Shown piece after piece: positions 1 to 11,317 of a stretch of 64,000 nucleotides of DNA (the first letter of the stretch is position 1; each line of letters begins with the position of its first letter). The notes beneath the pieces are model-generated. The model ran no database searches, was not told where the DNA came from, and saw nothing but the letters and a program-made list of their open reading frames with translations. The stretch covers positions 41,088 through 105,087 of the forward strand of contig QEOQ01000221.1 of assembly GCA_010279815.1 (NCBI GenBank), written 5' to 3'. The DNA is from Brachionus plicatilis. Its lineage: Eukaryota; Rotifera; Eurotatoria; Ploima; Brachionidae. The translations under genes and the position numbers were made by a program.

Positions 1-593
1 GAAGAATAAAAATTGTTTTCGCTTGAATATAAAAAAATTAAAATTTTAATATGTGAATCAACTTAAACTGGATTATTTAAATTAATGAACGTTTTTGTTA
101 AATAAATTAGAGGTCGATCATTTTGATTTTAATAAATCACTGTTAGGCATAGCATGTTTAGCAATTTTTGGTATTTATTTCTTAAAGAATAATTAAAATC
201 ATTTGATTTATTAAGTTTTGAAATTTTAAATGATCATTTGGATCTTAAAATTTGATCTGAAACTTATTTTTGTCAAAAAAAAAACATGAACAGTGAGATT
301 GGATTATTTTAATTTTGTTATTTTTGATTTCTTAAAAAAAAAGTAAGCTTTTTTAATAGAATAGCAATTTAAAAGATACTAATTTTTTATTATTGTAAGC
401 TCATCTAGCAAATTTGTTTAAATTTTAGTCACGTTTTAATTGTCTAAAATCTAGAATTTGTTTCTGAAAATCTCATTTTAATAAAATATTCAATTAAATT
501 TAAAACTTTCCAATAATTTATTTAAAAAAAAGATAAACGACTAGAAACAAATAAATGCTGAAAAATTGAGTAAAACTTAAGCAAAAAAAAAGA
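1..593. other. AT-rich intergenic sequence
   Basis: No open frame, RNA gene or clear repeat is visible. The stretch is homopolymer-rich A/T sequence downstream of the first peroxidase gene. Confidence 0.6.
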
Positions 594-2896
594 TTAATAA
601 ATCAAACTATTAATCAAATTATTTAATTCTTCAATTTGAGTAGTGTTCACAAACCATGGATTAATGTTAAAAGGCTTCAATTGTCTGCAGTCAATCAATG
701 GATTGTGCTTGAAGTGTGGCTTTAACAGCGGTCTTCTCGGAACTTTATCTATGTTCAGAAATTGGCACAACATAACACTTAGGGACGATTCTCGAATCGA
801 TTGCAGTTGATTCAAGTTAAACCTGGTGAACTTGCTGTTGCCAAATTCGTAGTAAAATCTGTCACCAAATTTAAGATCGTTGAATTGTTTGGCTATGATA
901 CCTAAGCAAAAATTAATTAATTTTAATCCCTAAAAAAAATCTCATTCATTGTCAATTTTAGAACAAAAATTAAATTTTTTTTTTCCGAAGAGATAAAAAT
1001 TTTTTGCCAGAAAATTTTAAGAGGGTACTTTAATTGCAAATCATTAAGTATCTTCAAAAAAAATGATTTAATTTCGGTGCTAAAATTACCAATGGCTCTT
1101 TTGCTTACAGCCAAAAGTTGGGCCTACAATTCCACCCTCAACAGGCAGCTCACTGGCACCACCTACAAACAAATCAATGTCAAAAACACTCGGATAAATG
1201 CGTCTCAACTTTTCAACAACATGTCTTGGCATATTGGTCAAGTCATGGAAGCTCTTCACTTTTCCCAGGCCGCACAATTCCCTGTATTTGAAATAGGCCG
1301 GAATGCCATGGTCCCTGCCTCTTTGTACCACAACAGCAATTGAGTCAATCAACTCTTGCTTTGTTTCTTCCAAATTGACCCGGGCACTCAAGTACCCAAG
1401 GCTAAATGCAGCCGAAGCAAACTCGTTAGAGGCACTTGGATACAAATTTTGATTGTACTTGTAGCTGTATCCGTGTTTGAGAGTTTTGAGATCATACTTT
1501 TCATAAATGGTGTCGCCTAGTATTAGCGGCAGCAGCTCGTCATAAGTAATGTGCTGAAGGACACCTATGGTTATTTTTCTTGCTTCCAAAAACATTTTCT
1601 CTTCATTCCAGTCTGGATTTAAATCCTGTATCTGTTGTTGCACTGCTAGCTGAATTGTTTTGGTAAACTCATCCAGCGATTCGATCATGATGTCGTTGGC
1701 AAATCTTTTCTGGCGCGGTCTGTCAATGCTTCTCTTTCCCCTCAGCTCCAGTCTCTCGAACTCAATCTGGTCCAAATCAATGAAGCTGGCTGCCAAATTC
1801 AACTGTTCTCGGGCACCGAGATAGCAGTCAAAAGTACGGAAAGACACTGCTGAACGAGTGTACGGCAGACAATCAGCTACACTTATCTCGTTGAGTGGCA
1901 ACGGGATGTTAAAGCAGTCCTTGTCCTCACTCATGCAGGAGCACAGCTTTGGATCCAAGTTTGCTTCGTTTAGAGTGGGCGCCACTCTCGCTATGTCATC
2001 AAATATCAATTGGTAAAAGTCAAAAAAGAAGGTTGACAGAGGAAAGTTTGGGTAGATTGAGGACTCGATTAAGTTTGCCAGTATTTTGGCGCTGGGCAAC
2101 AGTTTACCATGCATCACTGACTTTGTTCTTGGCTCTGTAAACAAGTCATCGAACTCGGGAGGAAGCAGTCTTTTGAATGGAGTTGCGCTCTGACCCCACC
2201 ATGGATTGATCAGGTTGTTGCATGAGCCATCTGTATTGCTGTACTGGTTGTACGCATCGCACTCGCTCACCAACAGGTTCTGGATTTGGAAAAAAAAATT
2301 TTGCAAAATATTTATTAATTTAAAAAAAAAAGGATTGTCAATGAAAAATTTATTAAAATAATTATTACCGGGCAAAAGTCCGCCGGAAGTTTCATTTGAC
2401 TTATTATGGTGATACTTTGAAGCGGGTTTTTGGACACATAACTAGATAAATGTCTGGAAGCCAGCAGAGCCATGTTGCTTACTTTGTGGATTTCGTGCGC
2501 GTTCTCTCTGGCAACGCTTTGAATCCCAGATACTAGAGAAATTGTTTGAGCCATCTTTTTTTTAAAAAATTTGTCTAACATTACCATTTTGCAGCGATGG
2601 CTTCAAACTAAGACTTTTTATTCTGTTGCGGTCCAGCGCTGGAGCGAAGCTGGTCAAGTAATTGGGCGGAAGAGAAAAGTCAGAGTGTGGATCAAGGACA
2701 TCGTTTATTTTTAACTCGTCATAGCTTTTGATTATCTCAACACCTGTTGAGTCGGATAAGTAGGCTTCCACGGATGCAGTGAGCGAAATGACGACACACA
2801 TGCACCAAATTAGAAGTTTCTTGGAATTTTTATTTAATTTTTGAGTCAATTATTTGATGGCAAAAAAAGGCAATATACTTTATTGGCAGGTGTCAT
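594..2896 (-). CDS. Animal haem peroxidase-like protein lacking catalytic residues (pseudoenzyme)
   Basis: Five exons can be joined in phase: 2879-2896, 2585-2819, 2369-2532, 1109-2279 and 594-901 (631 residues). All introns are GT-AG, of 59, 52, 89 and 207 bp. The start is inferred as the ATG at 2896, which gives a signal peptide (MTPANKK then a hydrophobic run), because the longer open frame of exon 2 begins at a TTG. Peroxidase landmarks remain: SCNNLINPWWG, GAREQLN, QRGRDHGIPAY, and the C-terminal IIAKQFNDLKFGDRFYYE block. The catalytic residues do not. Where the family has Q-x-x-D-H, this protein has Q229-L-I-F-D. The proximal histidine of the AAFRFGH motif is Y435. The distal arginine/REHNRIA segment is missing. 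It is probably a secreted protein that cannot do normal peroxidase chemistry. The frame is open throughout, so it is a gene rather than an obvious pseudogene. It lies beside a more canonical paralogue on the same strand. Confidence 0.8.
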
Positions 2897-3378
2897 TTAG
2901 GTGTCCTGTGCAAATTATATATTACAAAAAAACAATCTAAAAATTAAATTCAAAAAGTTGTTCAAGCTTTGAGAAAGATTGGCGTCGATTTTACAAGCAT
3001 TAAAGTGATGCAAAGTGATGTTCAACATTTTTGTAGCTTTTGTTAGAGCTTATTTGGATCATGATTGCGATTTAAAGCTACGCACAAAGTAAATGCATTC
3101 AAAAGCTTAGTATTTATCAAGTCATTCGAAGTCTTGGTTTCATTTCCAAGCAAGTTTTTTTTGGCTTAATTGATGATCTGAGATGAATTTAAAAAAGTTA
3201 GACTAAAAAGCAAATTTAAAAAAAAGATGTCTAAGTTTAAGCTCTTAGCAATCTCAAAAATTATTTTATAGCCAAATAAACATAATTCTTTTTTTTTTAT
3301 TTTGTCTGAACAATTAATACATTAGATACTTGGGATGCATTTGAATATTATTTTTTAGTAATAATAAACTTTTTTTCC
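2897..3378. other. AT-rich spacer upstream of the first peroxidase gene
   Basis: This should hold the promoter of the minus-strand gene ending at 2896. I see no convincing TATA box or other element. Confidence 0.4.
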
Positions 3379-3720
3379 GTATTGTGAAATTAAAATACAA
3401 ATTGAACGAAAATTTTTCCTTTTTTGATGAATTAAAATCAAATTTAATAAAAAATACTTAAAAAAACACCTTTCTTATAAAAAATACTTTTTCTCATGTT
3501 TAAATAAGACAAAAAATTAAATATAATTAATATTTAAATTGATTATTGGTTTAATTTACCAAAAAAAAGAAAATAATGATTTTATTTTAGGTAATTTAGG
3601 TTCAACAAAGTAAGTTGCACTTTGTTGCAGTAATTTTTTAAGTATATTTTATTAACTTTGATTTTAATTCATCAAAAATGGAAGAATTTTTGTTCAATTT
3701 GTATTTGAATTTCACAATAC
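3379..3720. repeat. Foldback element with about 95-bp inverted arms
   Basis: The left arm starts GTATTGTGAAATT and the right arm ends AATTTCACAATAC. The arms stay alignable for about 95 bp (through TTGATGAATTAAAATCAA and its complement). They enclose about 150 bp of AT-rich sequence with no ORF. The structure fits a MITE; I could not identify a target duplication. Confidence 0.6.
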
Positions 3721-4386
3721 CCTTTTTTTTATTTATAAAAAATTTTCAAAGTTAAATTTTTGGTTAGAATAGCTCTCAAATGAGTACGAAAGTAAAAAAA
3801 TTTTCAAAATAATTAAAAATTTTATCGATACTCCGAAATTGTCGAAATTTCACGTAAAAAAACCTTACTTTTATGAAAGTGTCCATTTTTAGAAATTTGG
3901 TAAAAAATAAAAAATTGAAAAAAAAATACCAAAAAAAGCCAATAAAGAAATTTTTTTTTTTTAATTGCTAAATTTTATTCTCAAAATTGGAATGAATTTT
4001 AAAAAATAGAAAAAAATTACTAAAATAAATCATTAACTATTTAAAAATTTTAATCAAAATTTTAAATTTAGAGAAGTTTATTTTTTAAAACTGAAAAAGT
4101 TTTTAGAACTTTTGTTCAACAATTTAAGTTTATCCTTGGGTAAATAAACTCCTTGTTTTTTGCTTCTGATATTCATGTCTAAAAGAATACTTTTTTCAGT
4201 TTAATGGTATGTAGTCCTAGGGATTACTTAATAAACCACTTTTTTTTAAACAAAATATTTTATGATATTTTACGTAAAATATAGTAAAAAATAGTAAAAT
4301 ACAGATATCGTAACACCACTGTATATTGACAATTTTTTGAATATTTTAACTAAATTTTGAAACCAATCCCATTAAAAATTATCATT
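3721..4386. other. AT-rich spacer containing a possible transposon end
   Basis: There is no gene. Near 4255-4325 a run with TTTACGTAAAA ends in AACACCACTGTA. The same end (AACACCACTGTA) recurs near 63195-63206, so it is probably the terminus of a dispersed DNA repeat whose other end I could not place. Confidence 0.4.
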
Positions 4387-4590
4387 ATGCCACCAAAGTC
4401 TAAATTTATCCATTCTCGCACTAGTAACCTTGGAGTATTTATCAAGAAAAAAATTAGTGATCTTGAAAATGATGATAAAATGGAAGTTGATGTTGAACCT
4501 GATAATGATAATAGTAATCAAGAACCTTTATTTTTATCAGAGTCTGAAACAGAGGAATTGGATTGTGAAGTTTTCTTTCAAGAAGGATGA
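4387..4590 (+). CDS. Short acidic hypothetical protein or fragment (67 residues)
   Basis: The frame starts at an ATG (MPPKSKFIHSR) and ends in a strongly acidic tail (ESETEELDCEVFFQEG). I do not recognise it. Basic start and acidic serine/glutamate tail resemble the N-terminal leaders of transposase-derived proteins such as the one at 58230. It may therefore be a decayed transposon leader. No downstream domain is present. Confidence 0.25.
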   Translation: MPPKSKFIHSRTSNLGVFIKKKISDLENDDKMEVDVEPDNDNSNQEPLFLSESETEELDCEVFFQEG

Positions 4591-5388
4591 TCACAATAGA
4601 TATTTCCCTAATATCACAGTTAGTTGAATTTTTATTACTAAAAGAGATGTTAAACAGCCTTTTAATTTTTTAATTTATTTCTAATTTTATGATAACTAAA
4701 TAAAAATAATCTACCTTAAAACAATTTTTAAGTCCTACAAAAAAAAAATGAATTTTAGGGACATAGTTTACGAATTTAAAGTCAAAAATAAGAAATTCAA
4801 ATAGTTAGCACTTAAGTTTTGAATTTCTGGAACCCTAATTTTTTTTCCTTAAAAAATATGTTTTGTTTTTATTTTTATTTTTTTGTTCTACTTAGATAAT
4901 TAGAATAAAATTTAATTTTTTTTTTTTTTCATAAATCATGAAATTTTTTATAATAACTTTTTTATATTCTACTTTTTTTTTTCTTTTTTTTTTATACTTG
5001 TCCATGGGACTTAAATTTTAATAAATAATAATAATAATAATTAGAGTTATATTTTTCTAAAAAAAAGTAATATATAAAAAATTTTCTTCTAAATTCAGTA
5101 TTTTAGTTTTGCAAAAAATAAAAACAGGTAATAATTATATGCAAAAAAAAGCCTAAAGATACAATCATCAAAAATAAATAACAAAATTTTTCTAATAGTC
5201 ATTTTTAAGTTAATGTTGAACGAAAAAGAGGTCAAAAAAAAAATTATTTTTAATTTTTGTATCCTCAATCATCAAAAAAATAAAATTAATTTAAACATTT
5301 TTATTATTTAAAAAAAAAAAATATTCATATTTTTCTATCAGAAAGTTTTATTTGAAATATGAAGAAAAACTAAACCATATTGAAATTT
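4591..5388. other. AT-rich spacer with dispersed-repeat remnants
   Basis: No gene is seen. Around 4745-4845 (minus sense) lies a copy of a dispersed repeat also seen at about 63500-63580; both contain GAAATTCAAAACTT and TTCGTAA. At about 4998-5043 a small hairpin (GTCCATGGGAC) followed by (AAT)n resembles the 3' end of a LINE or SINE. Confidence 0.4.
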
Positions 5389-7523
5389 TCAATAGTCCCA
5401 TGCATCCAAGTCTAAGCGAGCAAATTCTCTGCAGCTTACAATCGGATTTGTTTTTGGACATGGCACTAGGAACGGATTTCTTTGGACAAATTTCAAATCT
5501 GTGTTGTCGCACAAAATTCTAGCCATGGAAACTTTTCGGATGGAATCCAATTGTTTCGCACTAAACTTGGTCTTGTCGTCCTGTCCATTTTCATAGTAGA
5601 ATCTGTCTGCGAACTTTAGGTCTCTGTACTGTTTGGCTATGATGCATGCAGCAGTTGGTCCCAAAAATGACCTCTTATTCGGTTTCTCACTCACTAGACC
5701 GATGAACACGTCCACATCATCCGGATGCTTGTAGATTCTGGCCAAATCAGCAATGGTCTCTGGCGGAATTTCTTCAAAATCTTTGAATGATTGCGCTTTT
5801 TTCAATCCGCAAAATTGTCTGTATTTATTGTAGCCTGGCAGTCCGTGGTCTCTTCCTCTGTTTATACTCAATGCGGGCAATGACCATCTCTTGGTGTACG
5901 GGTCCGAAACGATGCCTTCAAATAGATAGTCATTTAAAACCCTGGTCACTTTTGGCTTGGCAGCAGGACAATTGTGGACAAGAGTGCCGAACACACTGTC
6001 ATCAACGTCTTCAACATACGGAATTGAGGTGTTCATGTTCATTTGCATCAATGAAGCTCGTGAATACACTTTTAATTTTTCATTTGCCTTGTAGTAATAG
6101 GGCGACACTCTGCAATGGCATGATCTGAAGGCTGCAGTCACAAAAACATTGGATATTTGGGGATAGAGGCCACAATTGTAGTCATTGAAATAGCCATTTT
6201 TGAGAGGCAACAGGTCTAGATCAGCTGCTAATTTTTTGCCAACAAAAATTGGCAAAAATTGGTCATAAATAATGTTCTGGTATTCGGCGATGACAATTCG
6301 GCGTGCTTCCTGGTAAACAGTATCATCGCACCACTTTGGATTTATCTTTTTTAGAACTCTGGCTATTCTGTTATGCTCTCGGATCCAAATGGAATGAATG
6401 GAAACAGAAATGGAATTGTGCTCTGTTCGGGCATCACCAGTTGCAAAGCATGCTTTGCTTCGTGGGCCGCCCGGGCAGCTCGAGCCAGGTCTTCTTGGCG
6501 GAAGATCGCGTGAGCCATAGCCTCTTGAGGTCTTCAGCAGTCCATTTTTGCACCTAAAATCTCTTGCTTTCTCTTCACTATCTCCATAGACATTGCTTAG
6601 ATCTATCCAATGGGTCAGCAGGTTGTTTTGCTCGCGCGGTCCAAGCGAACACTTGAAATCCCTGACCGAGGCGCTCGACCGAGTCGAGCTTATGCATCTT
6701 TGGTCTTTGTTCACGTGATCTCCTTGGGGAATCGGAATTGAGTTGCATTCTGGGTCTTTGGTGTCACAGGAGCACTTTTTGTAATTGGAAGAAGTGTATG
6801 CTAAATCATGGGCTGTAAACTGGGCAAAATAGAGGAAAAAGCTAGCAATGTTGGACGTGTACTTGGGATACTTGTTGACGTTCATGACCACCCATCTTGG
6901 ATTTGGCAGCTCACAGCCTTTGACCGATTTACTTCTTGGCCTGTCGACTCCGTCATCGTACTCAGGCTCTAGGAGTCGTTTGTACGGGGTCTCTGTTTTG
7001 CCCCACCATGGTGTCTTCAGGTTGTTGCATGAGCCATCCATGGAGCGATAGAGGTACTTTTCGTCGCAGTGAGCAACTTTTACTTGGGGACACCGTGGTG
7101 ATTTGAAGTGAAGCAATTGTAAGTCTTTGTCTTTGCTTTTCAGTTCTTTATAGGCTGTCATCATTATCTTGGCCTGTTGGTTCATGTCAAATGAATTTTT
7201 GGAGGCGTCCAGCCACATCACATGAAAGTTGTTCACGTCATCGTCAGAGTTTAGGATGTCAAAAGTTTGGTTAGGCTTTGGGTGAGCTGACAGTTGGTCA
7301 AATACATCATTGAAATCTTTTTCAGTTGCTTCATCAGGCTCTCTTATGTTGAGCAAACGAGCTTCATCAAAGCTTACATAACTAGATCCTTTTTTATCCA
7401 CTTGATTGGCATGTACCATGCTGCACAAGAGGAAAGCGCTTATTAATACCAAAGTCTAGTTAAATGAAAAAAATCAAATCCTGGTTTTTAGGCAGTTAAA
7501 TGGTAAATTACAGTTTTGGTCAT
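5389..7523 (-). CDS. Secreted animal haem peroxidase (peroxidasin/MPO superfamily)
   Basis: Exon 2 (5389-7455) is one long frame. A 12-nt exon 1 (7512-7523, MTKT) joins it in phase across a 56-bp GT-AG intron and supplies the ATG; without it the frame begins at TTG. The product is 692 residues with a signal peptide (core LVLISAFLLCSMVHA). The peroxidase domain covers roughly residues 125-660. It retains distal Q216 and H220 (QFTAHD), the distal arginine R347 (GDAR), REHNRIA, the LSNVYG calcium-loop region, the proximal H451 (AAFRSCH) and INRGRDHGLPGY. The two acidic residues that ester-link haem in mammalian peroxidases are replaced: D to A219 and E to H350. It probably oxidises substrates outside the cell using H2O2, with haem bound less covalently than in mammals. 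It is a tandem paralogue of the degenerate gene at 594-2896. Confidence 0.88.
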
Positions 7524-7584
7524 TTGAGCAGTTTTTTTCTTAAAAAGTTTTTTATTTTTTTTTGTTTAAAGAAAAATTTTTTTA

Positions 7585-7592
7585 TATTTATA
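7585..7592 (-). promoter_or_regulatory. Possible TATA box for the peroxidase gene
   Basis: TATAAATA on the minus strand lies about 60 nt upstream of the inferred ATG at 7523. In a genome this AT-rich such a match is weak evidence. Confidence 0.3.
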
Positions 7593-8309
7593 AGCGGTGG
7601 TATGTTGAGTATGTTTTTTATTAAAGCAGTTTAAAGCTGTTTTTAATTTGAAGCAACAAGTAAACAATTTATGTGGTCGTGACTGTGAGGTGAATATGAA
7701 ATTGACAAAATGGCGTCAATTTTAGCCAAGCTATTTTAGCTTTTTTAATTTTAGCCAATTTTTGCTTAGGTTTTTATTTTAGATTTAAAAAAAAAAATAT
7801 GTAAAATTTAAAATTTTGGCTTACTGATCAATTTTGAAAAAAAATACAGATATTTTTATAATTTTACTGAGAAAAACTTACAAATTAATTAATGTCTTTG
7901 GCAATAGTCGTAACAAGACTCGAATAAGCCGGAGTGAGCAGTAAGGAATTAAGCTTGTTTTAATCAAGCGCTAAAAAATGAAAATTGACAAAAAAAGCAG
8001 GGTCATCAAAAAACTAAAATTAAGTCCAGCTTTTGAGTAAAAAACAAAAAATAAATGGGCAATGATAATAATTAATTGTAATCCTAATTTAAAAAAAAAA
8101 TTATTTTTGCACTTTTTCCAGGTAATCCTGGTTTGCGCTTAATGATTTGCCGTGAATATCTTGTTTTGAATTGTACTTTTGGTGATTACAATGATTATGC
8201 AGATGAGGGTGACTAAGACTTGGGTGTCGATTAATTTTTTTAAGATCGATTATTTTAATTTGTATCAAATATATACAAATCATTCCTTTCAATTTTATTT
8301 CTCGAATTG
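7593..8309. other. AT-rich intergenic sequence
   Basis: No convincing ORF or repeat is seen; a 63-codon minus-strand frame here has low complexity and no recognisable domain. Confidence 0.45.
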
Positions 8310-8317
8310 TTTTAGAC

Positions 8318-9270
8318 GGGTCTCACCTTTTTTATGACCAGTTGGTCACAAAATTTGTGACCAAGTTAGTCGGTACCGGTTTGGTGACCACTCTGGTCAT
8401 AAACTTTTATGACCAGGTTTTTTGTGACCAAGAAAAAAAATGATGACCAGAATTTTTTATTTTAATTATTAAAATCTTAACAAACATTTGAATTCTTTAA
8501 ACTTTGAACTCATTAGCAGCCCAACATTTTATTATTGCAATTATAATATTAGGTGTTTTTTTAACAATGAAAAAAATGAACTCTCATTGACAGAATTGTA
8601 AGTTGTACAGCTATTACAGCGCCAATTTTGAAGTTTTTTTTCATCCATCTTGTTTCTCTTTCTAAGATTTAGAACTCTCTTATTACCTTTTTTTAAAGTT
8701 TAAATTCGAACATTCTTGAATAGGTAAAACTAGTCCAAAGTCTCGAAGTTTAATAAACAATTAATATTGTTCATCATTTTCTAAATTTTGAATGCTCATT
8801 TTGGCTTATCCAAAGTGAAATAGATTTTCAAAATAAAAATAGTATGAAAAAGGTTTTAAATGTTTATACAGTGGATAACAGTATAAACATTTAATTTATT
8901 AACAGATTTGATTTGATTTGATAACAGTATTTTACGTAAATTGACGTAAAATCCGAAAAGTGAAAAAGAGGTATTTTACGAAATTATACGTAAATTTTCA
9001 GGATTTTGAGATAATTTTGGTAAAATTTGGTAAAATTCAAAACGGCCAATTCAAAATTCAAAATTTAAAAAAAAATCCTATATATAAAAGGCTATTTTTC
9101 AAAAATTTTGAAAATTTATTCAATGTGGCCAGTAATTTTTTATAGTGACCAAAAAACTGGTCACAAAAAACCTGGTCATAAACTTTAAAGACCGGAGTGG
9201 TCACCAAACCAGTACCGATTAACTTGGTCACAAATTTTGTGACCAACTGGTCATGAAACAGGTAAGACCC
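8318..9270. mobile_element. Non-autonomous DNA transposon with about 130-bp inverted termini and 8-bp target duplication
   Basis: The left end begins GGGTCTCACCT and the right end, read on the other strand, begins GGGTCTTACCT. The ends remain complementary for about 130 bp, rich in the motif TGACCAGTTGGTCA. Flanking 8-mers are TTTTAGAC (8310-8317) and TTTTGGAC (9271-9278), a 7/8 match that suits a hAT-type duplication. The interior has no transposase. It contains a further AT-rich repeat near 8860-9000 with TTTTACGTAAA-like motifs, probably a nested insertion. Confidence 0.7.
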
Positions 9271-9563
9271 TTTTGGACAATACAAGTACAAATAAACAAA
9301 TTAAAAAACAACAAACATCAAAATTTTAATTCAATGAAAACATAAATCCAAATCAAAATTTATTTTAATTTTTAAAAAAAAATTTGGTCATTTGAATAAA
9401 AATTTGAAAAAAAATAAGTCATTAATCAAATTGTAATCAAGGACCAGAATGAAACGTAAAAACAGCACATTTATTCATTTTAATTATTTATACAATTAAA
9501 GTTTAAGTCTCGTGTGATTTTTATATAAAAAGAGTTTAAAAATTTAATAATCATAGTTAACTC

Positions 9564-10001
9564 GGATCTATATTAAAATAGCATTAATCAGAATGGCACA
9601 TTTTTTATGATATTTTGATGAATTTTTTTTTGATTTTTACATGCACTAAACTAAACTTAATTTCATTTCAGTCTTCAGTACGAACACGTTCTATTATATA
9701 AAAAAAAATTCATATTGAATTATTAATATTGAATTCGTTAAATCTATTTCTTTATTGTAAAAAATTGAGTAATTTATTGCATTTTTTGTTTTAGTTTATA
9801 AAATTTTCATTCATTTATCTTGTATCTATTCCGTATTTATCAGAAATTAAATCATATTTTGTGCTATTTTGAAAATTTTTTTTATGCTATTTTGATTACA
9901 AAAAATTATTTTTATACCATTTTGATAAAAAAACGGTGTGCTATTTTTTTATGCTATTCTAATTGATGCTATTTTGATTAATGCTTTTTTAATCTAGTCC
10001 C
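9564..10001. mobile_element. Mutator-like MITE with 9-bp target duplication
   Basis: The direct repeat AGTTAACTC (9555-9563 and 10002-10010) brackets a 438-bp element. Its left end starts GGATCTATATTAAAA; the right end, reverse-complemented, starts GGGACTAGATTAAAA. Inside the ends, AATAGCAT-like units are repeated. A 9-bp duplication, GG termini and repeated subterminal motifs match the Mutator-like element at 15970-16516. No coding capacity is seen. Confidence 0.7.
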
Positions 10002-10104
10002 AGTTAACTCAGGTAAATATGATTTTTTTTTCAAATTTCAAGCCCAATCAACTTGTGCTCTTATAGAAGAAGACTGATTTGTTTAATTAATTAAATAAAT
10101 TTTT

Positions 10105-10711
10105 AACATGTCTGGCCATGCACTTTTCGACCAAATAAGAAACGAATTTTATAAAGACACCCAAGGTGCTATTCTAGTGTTTGACGTCACCGACAAAAAA
10201 GAGCTTTGAAAGCTTGGAAAATTGGATAGGAGAAATAAAACAGGAGCTTAAAACTAACAGTGAATCTATAGAGAACATTGCTTTTGTTGTTTGTGGAAAC
10301 AAGATAGACAGAGGAAAGAGAGTTGTTGATGAGGGAGACGCCAGAATTTGGGCTTTGTCCAAAGGCTTTCACTATTTTGAGACTTCGGCAAGTTCTGGCG
10401 CCGGCATCAATGAAATGTTCGAAACACTTCTCACTGAAATTGTCAGCACTTTTGAGAATGGTGACAAAATAAAGCAGACAAACACTATTTTGAGCAAAGA
10501 CCAAATAGAGGCCATTCAGCGGTTGAAAAACTCCAAAGACAACTTTGAGCGCTTGGGTCTGAAAATGGGCTGCAGCAAAGAAGAGATCAACAATTCATTT
10601 AGAAGATTGGCTAAACTTCTGCATCCTGACAAAAATATTCATCCTGATAGTACTGAGGCTTTTAAAATTCTTATGAATGCCAAAACTGATCTGATGAGAA
10701 ATTTTTCCTAA
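10105..10711 (+). pseudogene. Truncated, frameshifted DNAJC27 (RBJ) copy
   Basis: From ACATGTCTGGCC onward this matches the intact gene at 60110-60904 almost base for base, but on the opposite strand. Everything upstream of codon 63 is missing, including the P-loop and switch I. One extra A in the run after ACCGAC (about 10193-10199) shifts the frame. The J-domain end (LLHPDKN) and stop are present. Homology runs past the stop to about 11055, so the copy arose by DNA duplication rather than reverse transcription. The abrupt start at 10105 marks an edge of the large inverted duplication. Confidence 0.9.
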
Positions 10712-11055
10712 CTGTGAGAAAAAAATGAACTTGCATTTTTGCTATGTAATAAAATTAAATAAAGCTTTATATTTTTAGTTTCTTAATTTAATATTTTTGA
10801 ATACTTTAATGAAAACAAAGAAAATTTAAAATTCATGATCATAATTACATAATCATTACTTAATCAATCAAAAACTCACTAAAAATGATGAAATAAGCTT
10901 TTTTGTTTCTTTTTTTAATTGACCATTAATTGTTTAATATATTAAATTTAAAAAAAAATCCTTTTTTCTCATTGATCTTTAATTGATTCTACAAAAATAT
11001 TTATTTAAAAATTTTACATACATTTAAAATCCACATTAAGTTATCCAAATTATGG
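10712..11055. repeat. 3' flank of the duplicated DNAJC27 segment
   Basis: This AT-rich stretch aligns, with small indels, to the reverse complement of about 59770-60109. It is therefore part of the inverted duplication and contains no gene. Confidence 0.75.
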
Positions 11056-11317
11056 TTCACCCGAGAAAAAAAAACGCGTTTTAAGAGAAAACGCTAAAAA
11101 AACTTTTTAGCCATTTTTTAAATTTTTAAAATTTTTTTTTTTAATTAAAAAAAAAGTGAAAAATTGTAATTAAAATGTCAAGTTAAATTGCGTTTATTTA
11201 GATAAATTTTTTTAGTATTTTGGGAAATTCTTTCGAAATCATTTTTAATAAATTATTTCATTTAAACTCTTTTAAATCATCATCTTCTAAATTCTAAATT
11301 AAAAATTTGGTCTCCCT

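Noticed and set aside
10187..10504. Minus-strand frame opposite the DNAJC27 copy, and its twin at 60317-60646
   Set aside because: Both are shadows of the GTPase coding sequence; they mirror its codons and share no known domain.
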